Below are positions 8,173-17,022 of a DNA stretch of 64,000 nt, in pieces. Below the pieces are notes generated by a model. The model was given only the letters and a program-made list of their open reading frames with translations. It was not told the origin of the DNA and made no database searches. This DNA is from Blautia sp. OF03-15BH (lineage in GTDB: Bacteria; Bacillota; Clostridia; Lachnospirales; Lachnospiraceae), in the NCBI RefSeq assembly GCF_003463065.1, contig NZ_QSCM01000006.1, positions 62,001 through 126,000 of the forward strand, written 5' to 3'. Both the position numbers and the translations under genes were made by a program. How positions within the stretch are numbered: the stretch's first letter is position 1; each line of letters starts with the position of its first letter.

Positions 8173-11100
8173 ATGAGTGAGAGGAAAGGTTTATATAGAG
8201 AACAGTTTGAGCATGACAACTGTGGTATCGGTGCCGTAGTCAACAGTAAGGGCATTAAGAGCCACAAGACCGTGGAAAATGCTCTTCATATCGTAGAGAA
8301 TCTGGAACATCGTGCCGGTAAAGACGCAGAAGGAAAGACAGGAGATGGCGTCGGTATCCTTTTACAGGTGTCCCATAAATTCTTCAGTAAGGTGGCAAAA
8401 GAGGAAGGCTTTGAAATCGGCGGCGAAAGAGATTATGGTATCGCACAGCTGTTTCTTCCGCAGGATGAGATGAAACGGAATCAGGCCAAAAAGATGTTTG
8501 AGATCATTGCCGGAAAAGAAGGACTGACGCTTCTTGGTTTTCGTAAGGTGCCGGTAGCGGCGGAGGTGCTTGGTGAAAAGGCAAGAAGCTGTATGCCGTA
8601 TATCATGCAGGCGTTTCTGAAACGGCCGGAGGATGTGGAAAAAGGACTGGACTTTGACCGGAAACTTTATATTGCCAGAAGAGTTTTCGAGCAGAGCAAT
8701 GATAACACCTACGTGGTTTCCATGTCCAGCCGGACGATTGTATACAAAGGAATGTTCCTGGTAGGACAGCTTCGAACCTTTTTTGCAGACTTGCAGGATC
8801 CGGATTACGAGTCTGCGATCGCCATGGTCCATTCCCGTTTCAGCACCAACACCAATCCCAGCTGGGAAAGAGCCCATCCGAACCGTTTTATCGTTCACAA
8901 TGGTGAGATCAACACCATCCGCGGAAATGCGGACAAGATGCTGGCCCGTGAGGAAACGATGTCTTCTGACTATCTGAAAGGACAGCTTTACAAGGTGCTT
9001 CCGGTGGTAGATACCAGAGGTTCTGACTCTGCCATGCTGGATAATACCCTGGAATTTCTGGTCATGAGCGGTATGGAACTTCCGCTAGCTGTCATGGTGG
9101 CCATTCCGGAGCCCTGGTCCAACAATCATACGATCTCTCAGGAGAAACGTGATTTTTATCAGTATTATGCTACCATGATGGAGCCCTGGGACGGTCCTGC
9201 CTCCATTCTGTTTTCTGATGGTGATGTGATGGGAGCTGTTCTGGACCGTAATGGTTTAAGACCATCCCGTTACTATATCTTGAAAAACGGTGATGTGATC
9301 CTTTCTTCTGAAGTAGGTGTTTTGCCGGTTCCGGAGGAAGAGATTGTTTTAAAGGAGCGTCTGCATCCCGGAAAAATGCTTCTTGTAGATACGGTGAAAC
9401 ATAAGATCTTTGAGGATGAAGAACTGAAAGAATACTATGCGAAAAAGCAGCCTTATGGCGAATGGCTGGACAGCAACCTGGTAGAACTTCATGACCTGAA
9501 GATCCCCAACATCAAGGTGGAAGAGTTTTCCGATGAAGAGAGGGCACGGCTGCAGAAGGCCTTTGGCTATACCTATGAGGAGTACCGGAAATCCATTCTG
9601 GAGATGGCATTGAACGGCGGCGAGGGAACGGCTGCCATGGGTGTGGATACCCCGCTGGCTGTGCTTTCCAAACAGCATCGTCCTCTTTTTGATTATTTCA
9701 AACAGCTTTTTGCACAGGTTACCAACCCGCCAATCGATGCGATCCGTGAGGAGATCGTTACCAGTACCACCGTTTATGTGGGAAAAGACGGCAACCTTTT
9801 GAAAGAGCAGCCGGAAAACTGTCAGGTCCTGAAGGTGAATAACCCGATCCTGACCAATACGGACATGCTGAAGATCAAGCATATGCATGTGGAAGGCTTC
9901 CGTGTGGCGGAGGTTCCCATCACCTATTATAAAAGCACCAAGCTGGAACGTGCCATTGAGCGTCTTTTTGTAGAGGTGGATAAGGCTTACCGTGACGGAG
10001 CCAATATCCTGGTCCTGACAGACCGTGGAGTGGATGAGAACCGTGTTCCCATGCCGTCTCTCCTTGCAGTTTCTGCCGTTCACCAGCATCTGGTAAAAAC
10101 AAAGAAACGGACCTCTCTGGCCGTGATCCTGGAATCCGGAGAGCCCAGGGAAGTGCATCATTTTGCAACCCTTCTGGGTTATGGTGCCAGCGCAGTCAAT
10201 CCCTATCTGGCGCAGGATACCATTAAGGAGCTTATCGATCAGGGACTGCTGGAAAAAGATTATTATGCAGCAGTGGATGATTATAACCATGCGGTTTTAA
10301 GCGGTATCGTAAAGATCGCCTCCAAGATGGGTATTTCTACGATCCAGTCTTATCAGGGTTCACAGATCTTTGAGGCCATTGGTATCTCTGAGGATGTGAT
10401 AGAGAAATATTTCACCGGAACAGTCAGCCGTGTAGGCGGGATCACCATTGAGGATATCGCCAGAGATGTGGATGAACGCCACAGCAAAGCCTTTGATCCG
10501 CTGGGACTGAATACAGACCTCACTCTGGACAGCATGGGCAAACACAAGATGAGAAGTGAGGGTGAGACGCATCGTTACAATCCGAAGACGATCCATCTTC
10601 TGCAGCAGGCTGCATGGAAGGGCGATTATAAGATCTTTAAGGAGTACAGCAGCATGGTGGATGAGGAAACCAGCGGAAACTTAAGAAGCCTTCTGGATTT
10701 CCGTTATGCAGACCAGCCGATTCCGCTCGAAGAAGTGGAAAGCGTGGACAGCATCGTCCGTCATTTCAAGACCGGTGCAATGTCCTACGGTTCGATCTCC
10801 CAGGAAGCCCATGAGACCCTGGCTCTTGCCATGAACATGCTTCACGGAAAATCAAATACCGGTGAGGGCGGTGAAAGCGACGACCGCCTGGATTCCAAAG
10901 GAATGGAGCATGACCGCTGTTCTGCGATCAAGCAGGTAGCCTCCGGCCGTTTTGGTGTGACCAGCCGTTATCTTGTCAGTGCCGACGAGATTCAGATTAA
11001 AATGGCGCAGGGTGCAAAACCAGGCGAGGGCGGTCATCTTCCGGCCAAGAAAGTATATCCCTGGGTGGCAAAAACCAGACATTCCACGCCTGGCGTCAGC

Positions 11101-12699
11101 CTGATCTCTCCGCCGCCTCATCATGACATTTATTCGATCGAGGATCTGGCAGAGCTGATCTATGATCTGAAAAATGCCAACCAGTATGCAAGGATCTCAG
11201 TCAAACTGGTATCCGAAGCCGGTGTGGGAACAGTCGCAGCCGGTGTGGCAAAGGCAGGAGCCCAGGTTATTCTGATCTCCGGTTATGACGGAGGTACGGG
11301 AGCCGCTCCGGAAAGCTCCATTCACAATGCAGGTCTCCCCTGGGAGCTCGGTCTTTCCGAGACACATCAGACCCTGCTTCAGAATGGCCTCAGAAGCCGT
11401 GTTATCATTGAGACAGACGGAAAACTCATGAGTGGCCGTGACGTGGCAGTTGCAGCGCTTCTTGGTGCGGAAGAATTCGGCTTTGCTACGGCTCCTCTGG
11501 TAACCATGGGCTGTGTCATGATGCGTGTCTGTAACCTGGATACCTGCCCTGTAGGCGTGGCAACACAGAATCCGGAGCTTCGCAAGAGATTTAAGGGAAA
11601 ACCGGAATATGTGGTAAACTTCATGCGTTTCATTGCGGAAGAACTCCGTGAATATATGGCAAAGCTCGGTGTACGGACGCTGGAAGAAATGGTGGGAAGA
11701 ACCGATCTTCTGAAGGTAAAAGAGCATGCGGAAAATCCCATGGCTTCCAAGATGAATCTGGACGGCATCCTTTACAATCCGTATCTGGGACAGAACCAGC
11801 ATTTCAAAAAAGAAGCAGTCTATGATTTTAAACTGGAGCAGACCAAGGATAAAAAGGTTCTCTGGAAGAAGCTGAAAGGTGCTGTGGAAAAGGGAGAGAA
11901 GGCTTCTTTGAAGGTGGAGGTGTCCAATACCGACCGGGCCCTTGGCTCTATCCTGGGTTCTGAGATCACCAGCCGTTATAAGAACGGTCTGCCGGAGGAC
12001 ACCATCACCCTGAACTGTACAGGAGCCGGCGGTCAGAGCTTTGGCGCTTTCATTCCGAAAGGCTTAAGCATCTGTCTCACCGGAGACTGTAATGATTATA
12101 TGGGCAAAGGTCTGTCAGGCGGTAAGATCACAGTGACAGCACCGGCTAAGAGAACCTACAAAGCAGAAGATAACATCATCATCGGAAACGTAGCTCTTTA
12201 CGGTGCCACCAGCGGTGAGGCTTACATCAACGGTGTGGCAGGTGAGCGTTTCGCAGTCCGGAACTCCGGTGCAACGGCAGTTGTGGAAGGGGTAGGCGAG
12301 CATGGCTGTGAATACATGACCGGCGGCCGTGTGGCAGTTCTCGGAAAAACAGGCAAAAACTTCGCAGCAGGAATGAGCGGTGGTATCGCTTACGTGCTGG
12401 ATGAGGAAAATGAGCTCTACAAGAACCTGAACAAAGCGATGATCCACATTGAAAAAGTGGAGGAGAAATATGATATTCAGGAGCTTCGTGAGATGATCGA
12501 AAAACATGTACAGGAGACTGGTTCTGAAAAGGGACAGAGGATCCTGGACAATTTCGAAGAGTATCTGCCCAGGTTTAAGAAGATCATTCCTGTCGACTAC
12601 AAGAAGATGATCACCTTAAGCACCAAACTTGAGGAAAAGGGAATGTCCAGAGAACAGGCACAGATGGAAGCTTTCTACGAGAGTTTTCAGGTGAAATAA
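8173..12699 (+). CDS. gltB: Glutamate synthase (GOGAT), large subunit
   Basis: Transfers the amide of glutamine to 2-oxoglutarate, completing the GS-GOGAT cycle with the glutamine synthetases in this window. The 1508 residues match the bacterial alpha subunit. A 16-residue propeptide precedes catalytic Cys17 (HDNCGIGAV) of the class II glutaminase domain. The central and FMN-binding domains follow (SGYDGGTGAAPESS), then the 3Fe-4S cysteine pattern CVMMRVCNLDTC, and a C-terminal beta-helical GXGXG domain (GAGGQSFGAF, GKGLSGGKI). The ATG has an AGGAAAGG ribosome site. gltD begins 18 bases after the stop, so the two subunits are cotranscribed. Confidence 0.97.
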   Translation: MSERKGLYREQFEHDNCGIGAVVNSKGIKSHKTVENALHIVENLEHRAGKDAEGKTGDGVGILLQVSHKFFSKVAKEEGFEIGGERDYGIAQLFLPQDEMKRNQAKKMFEIIAGKEGLTLLGFRKVPVAAEVLGEKARSCMPYIMQAFLKRPEDVEKGLDFDRKLYIARRVFEQSNDNTYVVSMSSRTIVYKGMFLVGQLRTFFADLQDPDYESAIAMVHSRFSTNTNPSWERAHPNRFIVHNGEINTIRGNADKMLAREETMSSDYLKGQLYKVLPVVDTRGSDSAMLDNTLEFLVMSGMELPLAVMVAIPEPWSNNHTISQEKRDFYQYYATMMEPWDGPASILFSDGDVMGAVLDRNGLRPSRYYILKNGDVILSSEVGVLPVPEEEIVLKERLHPGKMLLVDTVKHKIFEDEELKEYYAKKQPYGEWLDSNLVELHDLKIPNIKVEEFSDEERARLQKAFGYTYEEYRKSILEMALNGGEGTAAMGVDTPLAVLSKQHRPLFDYFKQLFAQVTNPPIDAIREEIVTSTTVYVGKDGNLLKEQPENCQVLKVNNPILTNTDMLKIKHMHVEGFRVAEVPITYYKSTKLERAIERLFVEVDKAYRDGANILVLTDRGVDENRVPMPSLLAVSAVHQHLVKTKKRTSLAVILESGEPREVHHFATLLGYGASAVNPYLAQDTIKELIDQGLLEKDYYAAVDDYNHAVLSGIVKIASKMGISTIQSYQGSQIFEAIGISEDVIEKYFTGTVSRVGGITIEDIARDVDERHSKAFDPLGLNTDLTLDSMGKHKMRSEGETHRYNPKTIHLLQQAAWKGDYKIFKEYSSMVDEETSGNLRSLLDFRYADQPIPLEEVESVDSIVRHFKTGAMSYGSISQEAHETLALAMNMLHGKSNTGEGGESDDRLDSKGMEHDRCSAIKQVASGRFGVTSRYLVSADEIQIKMAQGAKPGEGGHLPAKKVYPWVAKTRHSTPGVSLISPPPHHDIYSIEDLAELIYDLKNANQYARISVKLVSEAGVGTVAAGVAKAGAQVILISGYDGGTGAAPESSIHNAGLPWELGLSETHQTLLQNGLRSRVIIETDGKLMSGRDVAVAALLGAEEFGFATAPLVTMGCVMMRVCNLDTCPVGVATQNPELRKRFKGKPEYVVNFMRFIAEELREYMAKLGVRTLEEMVGRTDLLKVKEHAENPMASKMNLDGILYNPYLGQNQHFKKEAVYDFKLEQTKDKKVLWKKLKGAVEKGEKASLKVEVSNTDRALGSILGSEITSRYKNGLPEDTITLNCTGAGGQSFGAFIPKGLSICLTGDCNDYMGKGLSGGKITVTAPAKRTYKAEDNIIIGNVALYGATSGEAYINGVAGERFAVRNSGATAVVEGVGEHGCEYMTGGRVAVLGKTGKNFAAGMSGGIAYVLDEENELYKNLNKAMIHIEKVEEKYDIQELREMIEKHVQETGSEKGQRILDNFEEYLPRFKKIIPVDYKKMITLSTKLEEKGMSREQAQMEAFYESFQVK

Positions 12700-12717
12700 G
12701 CGGGAGGTAGAAGAAAG

Positions 12718-14214
12718 ATGGGAAAACCAACAGGATTTTTAGAGTATGAACGGGAGACTTCCACAGCGGAAGCTCCCCTTGAGAGGATCAAGCATTTCCA
12801 TGAGTTCAAAACTCCGCTGAAGCTGGAAGAACAGAGAAAGCAGGCAGCGCGCTGCATGGAGTGCGGCGTTCCCTTCTGCCAGTCCGGCTGTATGATCGGT
12901 GGTATGGCCTCCGGCTGCCCTCTGCACAATCTGGTGCCGGAGACTAATGATCTGGTGTATCGTGGAAATTTCAAACAGGCGTATCTGAGACTGTCCAAGA
13001 CCCACAGCTTTCCGGAATTTACCTGTCGTGTGTGTCCTGCTCTCTGTGAGGCCGCCTGTACCTGTAACGTAAACGGGGAGCCGGTATCTACCAAAGAAAA
13101 TGAGCGTGCCATCATTGAAACCGCTTATGCGGAGGGCTGGGTGAAACCGGAACCGCCCAAGGTACGGACCGGTAAAAAGGTCGCTGTTATCGGAAGCGGA
13201 CCCTCCGGTCTGGCTGCCGCCATGCAGTTGAACCGGCGTGGTCATGAAGTGACCGTTTATGAAAGACATGACCGGATCGGCGGTCTGCTCCGCTATGGTA
13301 TCCCCAACATGAAGCTGGAAAAAAGTGTGCTGGACCGGCGGATCCATCTGATGGAAGAGGAAGGTGTGAAATTTGTCACGGGCGTGGATGTCGGAAAAGA
13401 CATCAAAGCAGAAGAGCTGACGAAAAATTTTGACCGGGTGATCCTGGCCTGTGGTGCTTCCAATCCCCGAGATATTAAAGTACCTGGAAGAGACGCAAAG
13501 AACATTTTCTTTGCTGTGGATTTTCTTTCCAAAGTCACCAAAAGCCTTCTGGATTCCGGTAACAAGGAGCAGATCTCCAAAGAGGTGAGAAGCCTTGCAG
13601 AAGGGAAGCACGTTCTTGTCATCGGCGGAGGTGACACCGGAAACGACTGTGTGGGAACCAGTATCCGTCTGGGTGCAAAATCCGTGACTCAGCTGGAAAT
13701 GATGCCCAAGCCGAGCGAGACCAGAACGCCTTCCAATCCCTGGCCTCAGTGGCCCAGAGTTCTGAAGACCGATTACGGTCAGGAGGAAGCCATCGCTGTT
13801 TTTGGTCATGATCCCCGAATCTATCAGACCACAGTGACGGAGTTTATCAAGGACGAAAAGGGTGCAGTCAAGCAGGCAAAGATCGTCAGCCTGAAACCGG
13901 TGAAGGATGAAAAGACAGGACGGATGAATATGGTTCCCGTAGAAGGAACTGAGAAGGTTATCGAGGTAGGTCTGGTGCTTATCGCAGCAGGCTTTCTGGG
14001 AAGCCAGGCTTATGTGACAGAGGCCTTCAAGGTAAAGGTCAATGGCAGGACCAATGTGGAAACAGCTCCGGATGAGTACGAAAGCAGCGTTCCGGGCATC
14101 TTTGCGGCCGGTGACATGCACAGAGGCCAGTCGCTGGTTGTGTGGGCGATCCGGGAAGGAAGAATGGCAGCAGAAAAAGTGGATGCATCGCTGATGGGGT
14201 ATACAAATCTGTAA
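12718..14214 (+). CDS. gltD: Glutamate synthase (GOGAT), small subunit
   Basis: Electron-input subunit of NADPH-type glutamate synthase, 498 residues as usual. Two N-terminal cysteine groups (CMECGVPFC..GCMIGG..GCPL and FTCRVCPALCEAACTC) bind 4Fe-4S clusters. An FAD site (VIGSGPSGLAAA) and an NAD(P)H site (VIGGGDTGNDCVG) follow, and the C terminus carries the second FAD motif (PGIFAAGDMHRGQSLVVWAI). GGAGG precedes the ATG. It forms a tight pair with gltB and is closed by a terminator directly after the stop. Confidence 0.96.
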   Translation: MGKPTGFLEYERETSTAEAPLERIKHFHEFKTPLKLEEQRKQAARCMECGVPFCQSGCMIGGMASGCPLHNLVPETNDLVYRGNFKQAYLRLSKTHSFPEFTCRVCPALCEAACTCNVNGEPVSTKENERAIIETAYAEGWVKPEPPKVRTGKKVAVIGSGPSGLAAAMQLNRRGHEVTVYERHDRIGGLLRYGIPNMKLEKSVLDRRIHLMEEEGVKFVTGVDVGKDIKAEELTKNFDRVILACGASNPRDIKVPGRDAKNIFFAVDFLSKVTKSLLDSGNKEQISKEVRSLAEGKHVLVIGGGDTGNDCVGTSIRLGAKSVTQLEMMPKPSETRTPSNPWPQWPRVLKTDYGQEEAIAVFGHDPRIYQTTVTEFIKDEKGAVKQAKIVSLKPVKDEKTGRMNMVPVEGTEKVIEVGLVLIAAGFLGSQAYVTEAFKVKVNGRTNVETAPDEYESSVPGIFAAGDMHRGQSLVVWAIREGRMAAEKVDASLMGYTNL

Positions 14215-14225
14215 AAAAATGAAAA

Positions 14226-14258
14226 AATGTCCTGTTATCAAAAAGCAGGGCATTTTTT
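14226..14258 (+). terminator. Terminator of the pyrG-gltB-gltD block
   Basis: AATGTCCTG and CAGGGCATT (one G-U pair) with a 12-base loop and a TTTTTT tail directly after gltD. Confidence 0.85.
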
Positions 14259-14286
14259 ATTGGCAAAAATAAGAGGGATCTGTGAC

Positions 14287-14315
14287 TTGACAAATTTTTA
14301 TCAGGCATTTATACT
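14287..14315 (+). promoter_or_regulatory. Promoter of the riboswitch-controlled nitrogenase-like operon
   Basis: Consensus TTGACA (14287-14292), exactly 17 bases, then TATACT (14310-14315). It lies 70 bases before the cobalamin riboswitch and faces the nitrogenase-like genes. Confidence 0.85.
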
Positions 14316-14384
14316 AGCTAAATGATTAGAACTGATGAATCAGGCAAGCAGGGGCTTGTGCGGATTCAAATAACAGAATATTGT

Positions 14385-14545
14385 GTCACGTTCAGGGCTA
14401 TATAAGCGAAATGCTTATGGAAACGGGTGAGAATCCCGTACAATGCCGTTGCTGTGTAGGAGGAGTTTTCTTCAAAATGCCACTGGAAATTATTTCTGGG
14501 AAGGCGAAGAAAGTGATGATACCCAAGTCAGAATACAGGCCCTGC
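14385..14545 (+). promoter_or_regulatory. Cobalamin (B12) riboswitch
   Basis: The conserved blocks of the cobalamin aptamer appear in order: closing strand CAGGG, then a GGAAACGGGTGAGAATCCCG block, a GCTGTGTAGGAGGAG-like stretch matching the B12-box region, TGCCACTGG, TGGGAAGGC, GATGATACCCAAGTCAG, and the closing CCCTG strand. It lies between a strong promoter and a terminator at 14716-14750, so cobalamin binding should favour termination and repress the downstream nitrogenase-like genes. The specific corrinoid recognised cannot be told from sequence. Confidence 0.88.
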
Positions 14546-14715
14546 GCGCATTTTATTTGCTGCGGGCCACAGTAAAATAAATAGACAGATCTGAGGAAAC
14601 CATTGTTTTAAAGTCCATCAGGAAACGTTCGAGGAAGAACAAAAAGCAGCTCAGGAGAATACAAAGGGGAAGGAAAGTTTCAGATCCGAAATTTAGAAAA
14701 CAAACGACAGAAACT

Positions 14716-14750
14716 GCCGGTGTATTGCGCAAGCATATACCGGCTTTTTT
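14716..14750 (+). terminator. Expression-platform terminator of the cobalamin riboswitch
   Basis: GCCGGTGTAT pairs with ATATACCGGC and is followed by TTTTTT. It is 170 bases after the aptamer and 74 bases before the first gene, as expected of a transcriptional off-switch. No gene lies between 14215 and 14823. Confidence 0.8.
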
Positions 14751-14823
14751 ATGCATTTATATAAGAACAGTTGCCCATAGCATCAGGATAAAACGCAACG
14801 GCTGCCTTTGAGGGAGGAAAAAT

Positions 14824-17022
14824 ATGCAGATCGCAGTATATGGAAAAGGTGGAATCGGAAAGTCGACGGTTAGCGCGAATTTGTCCGCGGCGCTGGCATG
14901 CTGTGGGAAAAAGGTATTGCAGATTGGCTGTGATCCGAAGCATGATTCGACACGGTTACTGCACCATGGACAGAAGGTAGAGACAATACTGGAATATCTT
15001 CTGAATACGCCGGCAGATGAACAGAGACCGGAAGCAGTCCTGATGAATGGCTACAATGGTGTCGGCTGTGTGGAGGCGGGAGGACCAAGACCTGGTATGG
15101 GCTGTGCGGGAAGAGGAATTCTGACCTCCTTTGATTTTTTAAACAAATTTCAGGTTTTTTCAAATTATGAGCATATCGTGTACGATGTGCTCGGTGATGT
15201 CGTATGTGGTGGATTTGCGGTTCCCGTGCGCAGGCAGTATGCCGAGGCCGTTTTTCTTGTGACAAGTGGAGAGGCGATGGCAATCTATGCTGCCAACAAT
15301 ATCTTACAGGGGATACGAAATCTGAATCAGAAGGAACGGCGGATAGCAGGGATTATCTATAACAGCCGCGGGATAGGGGATGAAAGTACGCGCGTTTACG
15401 CATTTGCAGAAGCGGTCGGCCTGCCTGTGTGTGTAAGGATCCCGCGAAGCGACCGTTTTGCCCGGGCGGAGCGGGAGGCAGTAACTGTAGTGGAACAGGA
15501 TCTGCACAGCGAGGAAGCTCAGATTTTTTTAAACCTTGCACATCAGATAGAGGCCGGGCTTGAGCTTCATGAGGCGAAGCCCCTTACAGAAGAGCAAATG
15601 GAGCATTTTATGCGGGGCGAAGCTCCGATGACAATCGGAAGAACGGAGGAGCGGAGCACCGTCAGCAGAACATGCGAAAAAACGGAAGAATTTCCAAAAG
15701 AAAAAGTTTTGCCAAAGAAACGTGCTCTTTCTGACCCGTTCAGCCGAGTCCCCCTGTTTGGCTGTGCCTTTAATGGAGCTGTGGCGCTGGCCATTCATGT
15801 GAAGGATGCGGCAGTGCTGGCACATGCGCCAAAGAGCTGTGTCTGGTTTTCGCAGAATGGCTTTACTGCATATGCAAGGAGAGGCTTTTATGAGCGTGGA
15901 ATTCTCTATCCGGCATTTATTCCGCAGCATTTTGAAGCGACGGATCTGACCATGCAGGATGCAGTATTCGGAGGAGTGGAGCATGCAAGAGAAAAAGCTC
16001 TGGCACTTGCGGCAAAGGGAGTGCGGACGATTCTTGCAGTGACTTCCTGTATTCCTGGTATGAGCGGAGATGATCTGACACCGTTAAAGGAGGAACTGAA
16101 AGCACTTGGCTGTGAGATGTATCTGATTCCGACAGATGGCGTGGCGGCAGGGGATTATAATGAAGGAATGGCACTTTGTTACAAAACGCTTGCGAGGGAA
16201 GCGATCGATAGAAATGTAGAACCGGAAAAGGACAGCATTAATCTGGTGTATGAACTGACCTGGTCGTCTGCGACAGATCAAAATTACCAGATCATAAAGG
16301 CGATGCTGGATGGACTCGGGATTCGTGTAAACTGCCGTTTTCTGTGCGCGACTTCCATGGAGGAAATTCATGGCTTTCTGCGCGCACCCTATAGTGTGAT
16401 GGCACGGGACGATGTGCTTGGAGAAGAACTGAAAGCAATTTTTGAACAGAAATATGGCTGCCGTTTCCTGGATGGTACGTTTCCGAAAGGATTTTCTGAA
16501 ACGACACGCTGGGTGCGACAGCTGGGCAGTCTTTATGAAAAAGAGTCACAGGCAGAAGCACTGATCGCAAGAGAAAAAGCAAGGTATCAGGAGCGGATTC
16601 AGGCTTTGAAACCGAATTTTCAGGGAAAGAAATGCATCATTTTCCTGAATCGTCCGGGAAATGAATGGCTTTTTGAAGTGGTGGAGGATCTTGGCCTGGA
16701 ACAGCTGGCGGTCTTTGTGGCAGGAAAAGAAAAGGAAAATAATGCCGGATGGAATCATCGTTTTTCTGCAAAATGGGAGACCGATCAGAAAAAACTGGTT
16801 CAGGCAATAAAGGAACTTCCCGTAGAGCTTATACTGACAAGTGACAGAAGTGCGCTGGCGGATGTTCCGAACCATGTGACGGTGATCGATCTGATGGCAA
16901 ACGAACGGCCAGGTTTTCTGACCGGAGTTGAGGCAGCAGAAGCATGGAAGGATCTTATGGGAACAAAAATGGAAGGCAGGTGGAAGCGTGACCGGATCTT
17001 ATTTGAGAAATACTACACCTGA
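14824..17022 (+). CDS. Nitrogenase-like fusion protein: NifH/BchL-type Fe-protein ATPase joined to a NifD/K-type domain
   Basis: 732 residues. Residues 1-250 are an Fe-protein: P-loop GKGGIGKST (7-15), CDPKHDSTR, and both bridging-cluster cysteines, C94 (GMGCAGRG) and C128 (GDVVCGGFA). After a charged linker (about 250-305), residues 306-732 form a nitrogenase component 1-type domain with three well-placed cysteines: C314 (FGCAFNGA), C339 (APKSCVWF) and C409 (VTSCIPGMSGDD), like those binding the P-cluster or its 4Fe-4S counterpart. Fe-protein and component 1 domains are normally separate proteins. The domain residues that hold FeMo-cofactor are not recognisable and no nifB, nifE, nifN or nifV is near. 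Likely a reductase that couples ATP hydrolysis to low-potential electron transfer; substrate unknown. Expression should be off when cobalamin is plentiful. The ribosome site is AGGGAGG. Confidence 0.85.
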   Translation: MQIAVYGKGGIGKSTVSANLSAALACCGKKVLQIGCDPKHDSTRLLHHGQKVETILEYLLNTPADEQRPEAVLMNGYNGVGCVEAGGPRPGMGCAGRGILTSFDFLNKFQVFSNYEHIVYDVLGDVVCGGFAVPVRRQYAEAVFLVTSGEAMAIYAANNILQGIRNLNQKERRIAGIIYNSRGIGDESTRVYAFAEAVGLPVCVRIPRSDRFARAEREAVTVVEQDLHSEEAQIFLNLAHQIEAGLELHEAKPLTEEQMEHFMRGEAPMTIGRTEERSTVSRTCEKTEEFPKEKVLPKKRALSDPFSRVPLFGCAFNGAVALAIHVKDAAVLAHAPKSCVWFSQNGFTAYARRGFYERGILYPAFIPQHFEATDLTMQDAVFGGVEHAREKALALAAKGVRTILAVTSCIPGMSGDDLTPLKEELKALGCEMYLIPTDGVAAGDYNEGMALCYKTLAREAIDRNVEPEKDSINLVYELTWSSATDQNYQIIKAMLDGLGIRVNCRFLCATSMEEIHGFLRAPYSVMARDDVLGEELKAIFEQKYGCRFLDGTFPKGFSETTRWVRQLGSLYEKESQAEALIAREKARYQERIQALKPNFQGKKCIIFLNRPGNEWLFEVVEDLGLEQLAVFVAGKEKENNAGWNHRFSAKWETDQKKLVQAIKELPVELILTSDRSALADVPNHVTVIDLMANERPGFLTGVEAAEAWKDLMGTKMEGRWKRDRILFEKYYT

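Noticed and set aside
12739..14253. Minus-strand open frame (504 codons) opposite gltD
   Set aside because: Shadow of gltD; the sense gene has complete cluster and nucleotide-binding motifs.
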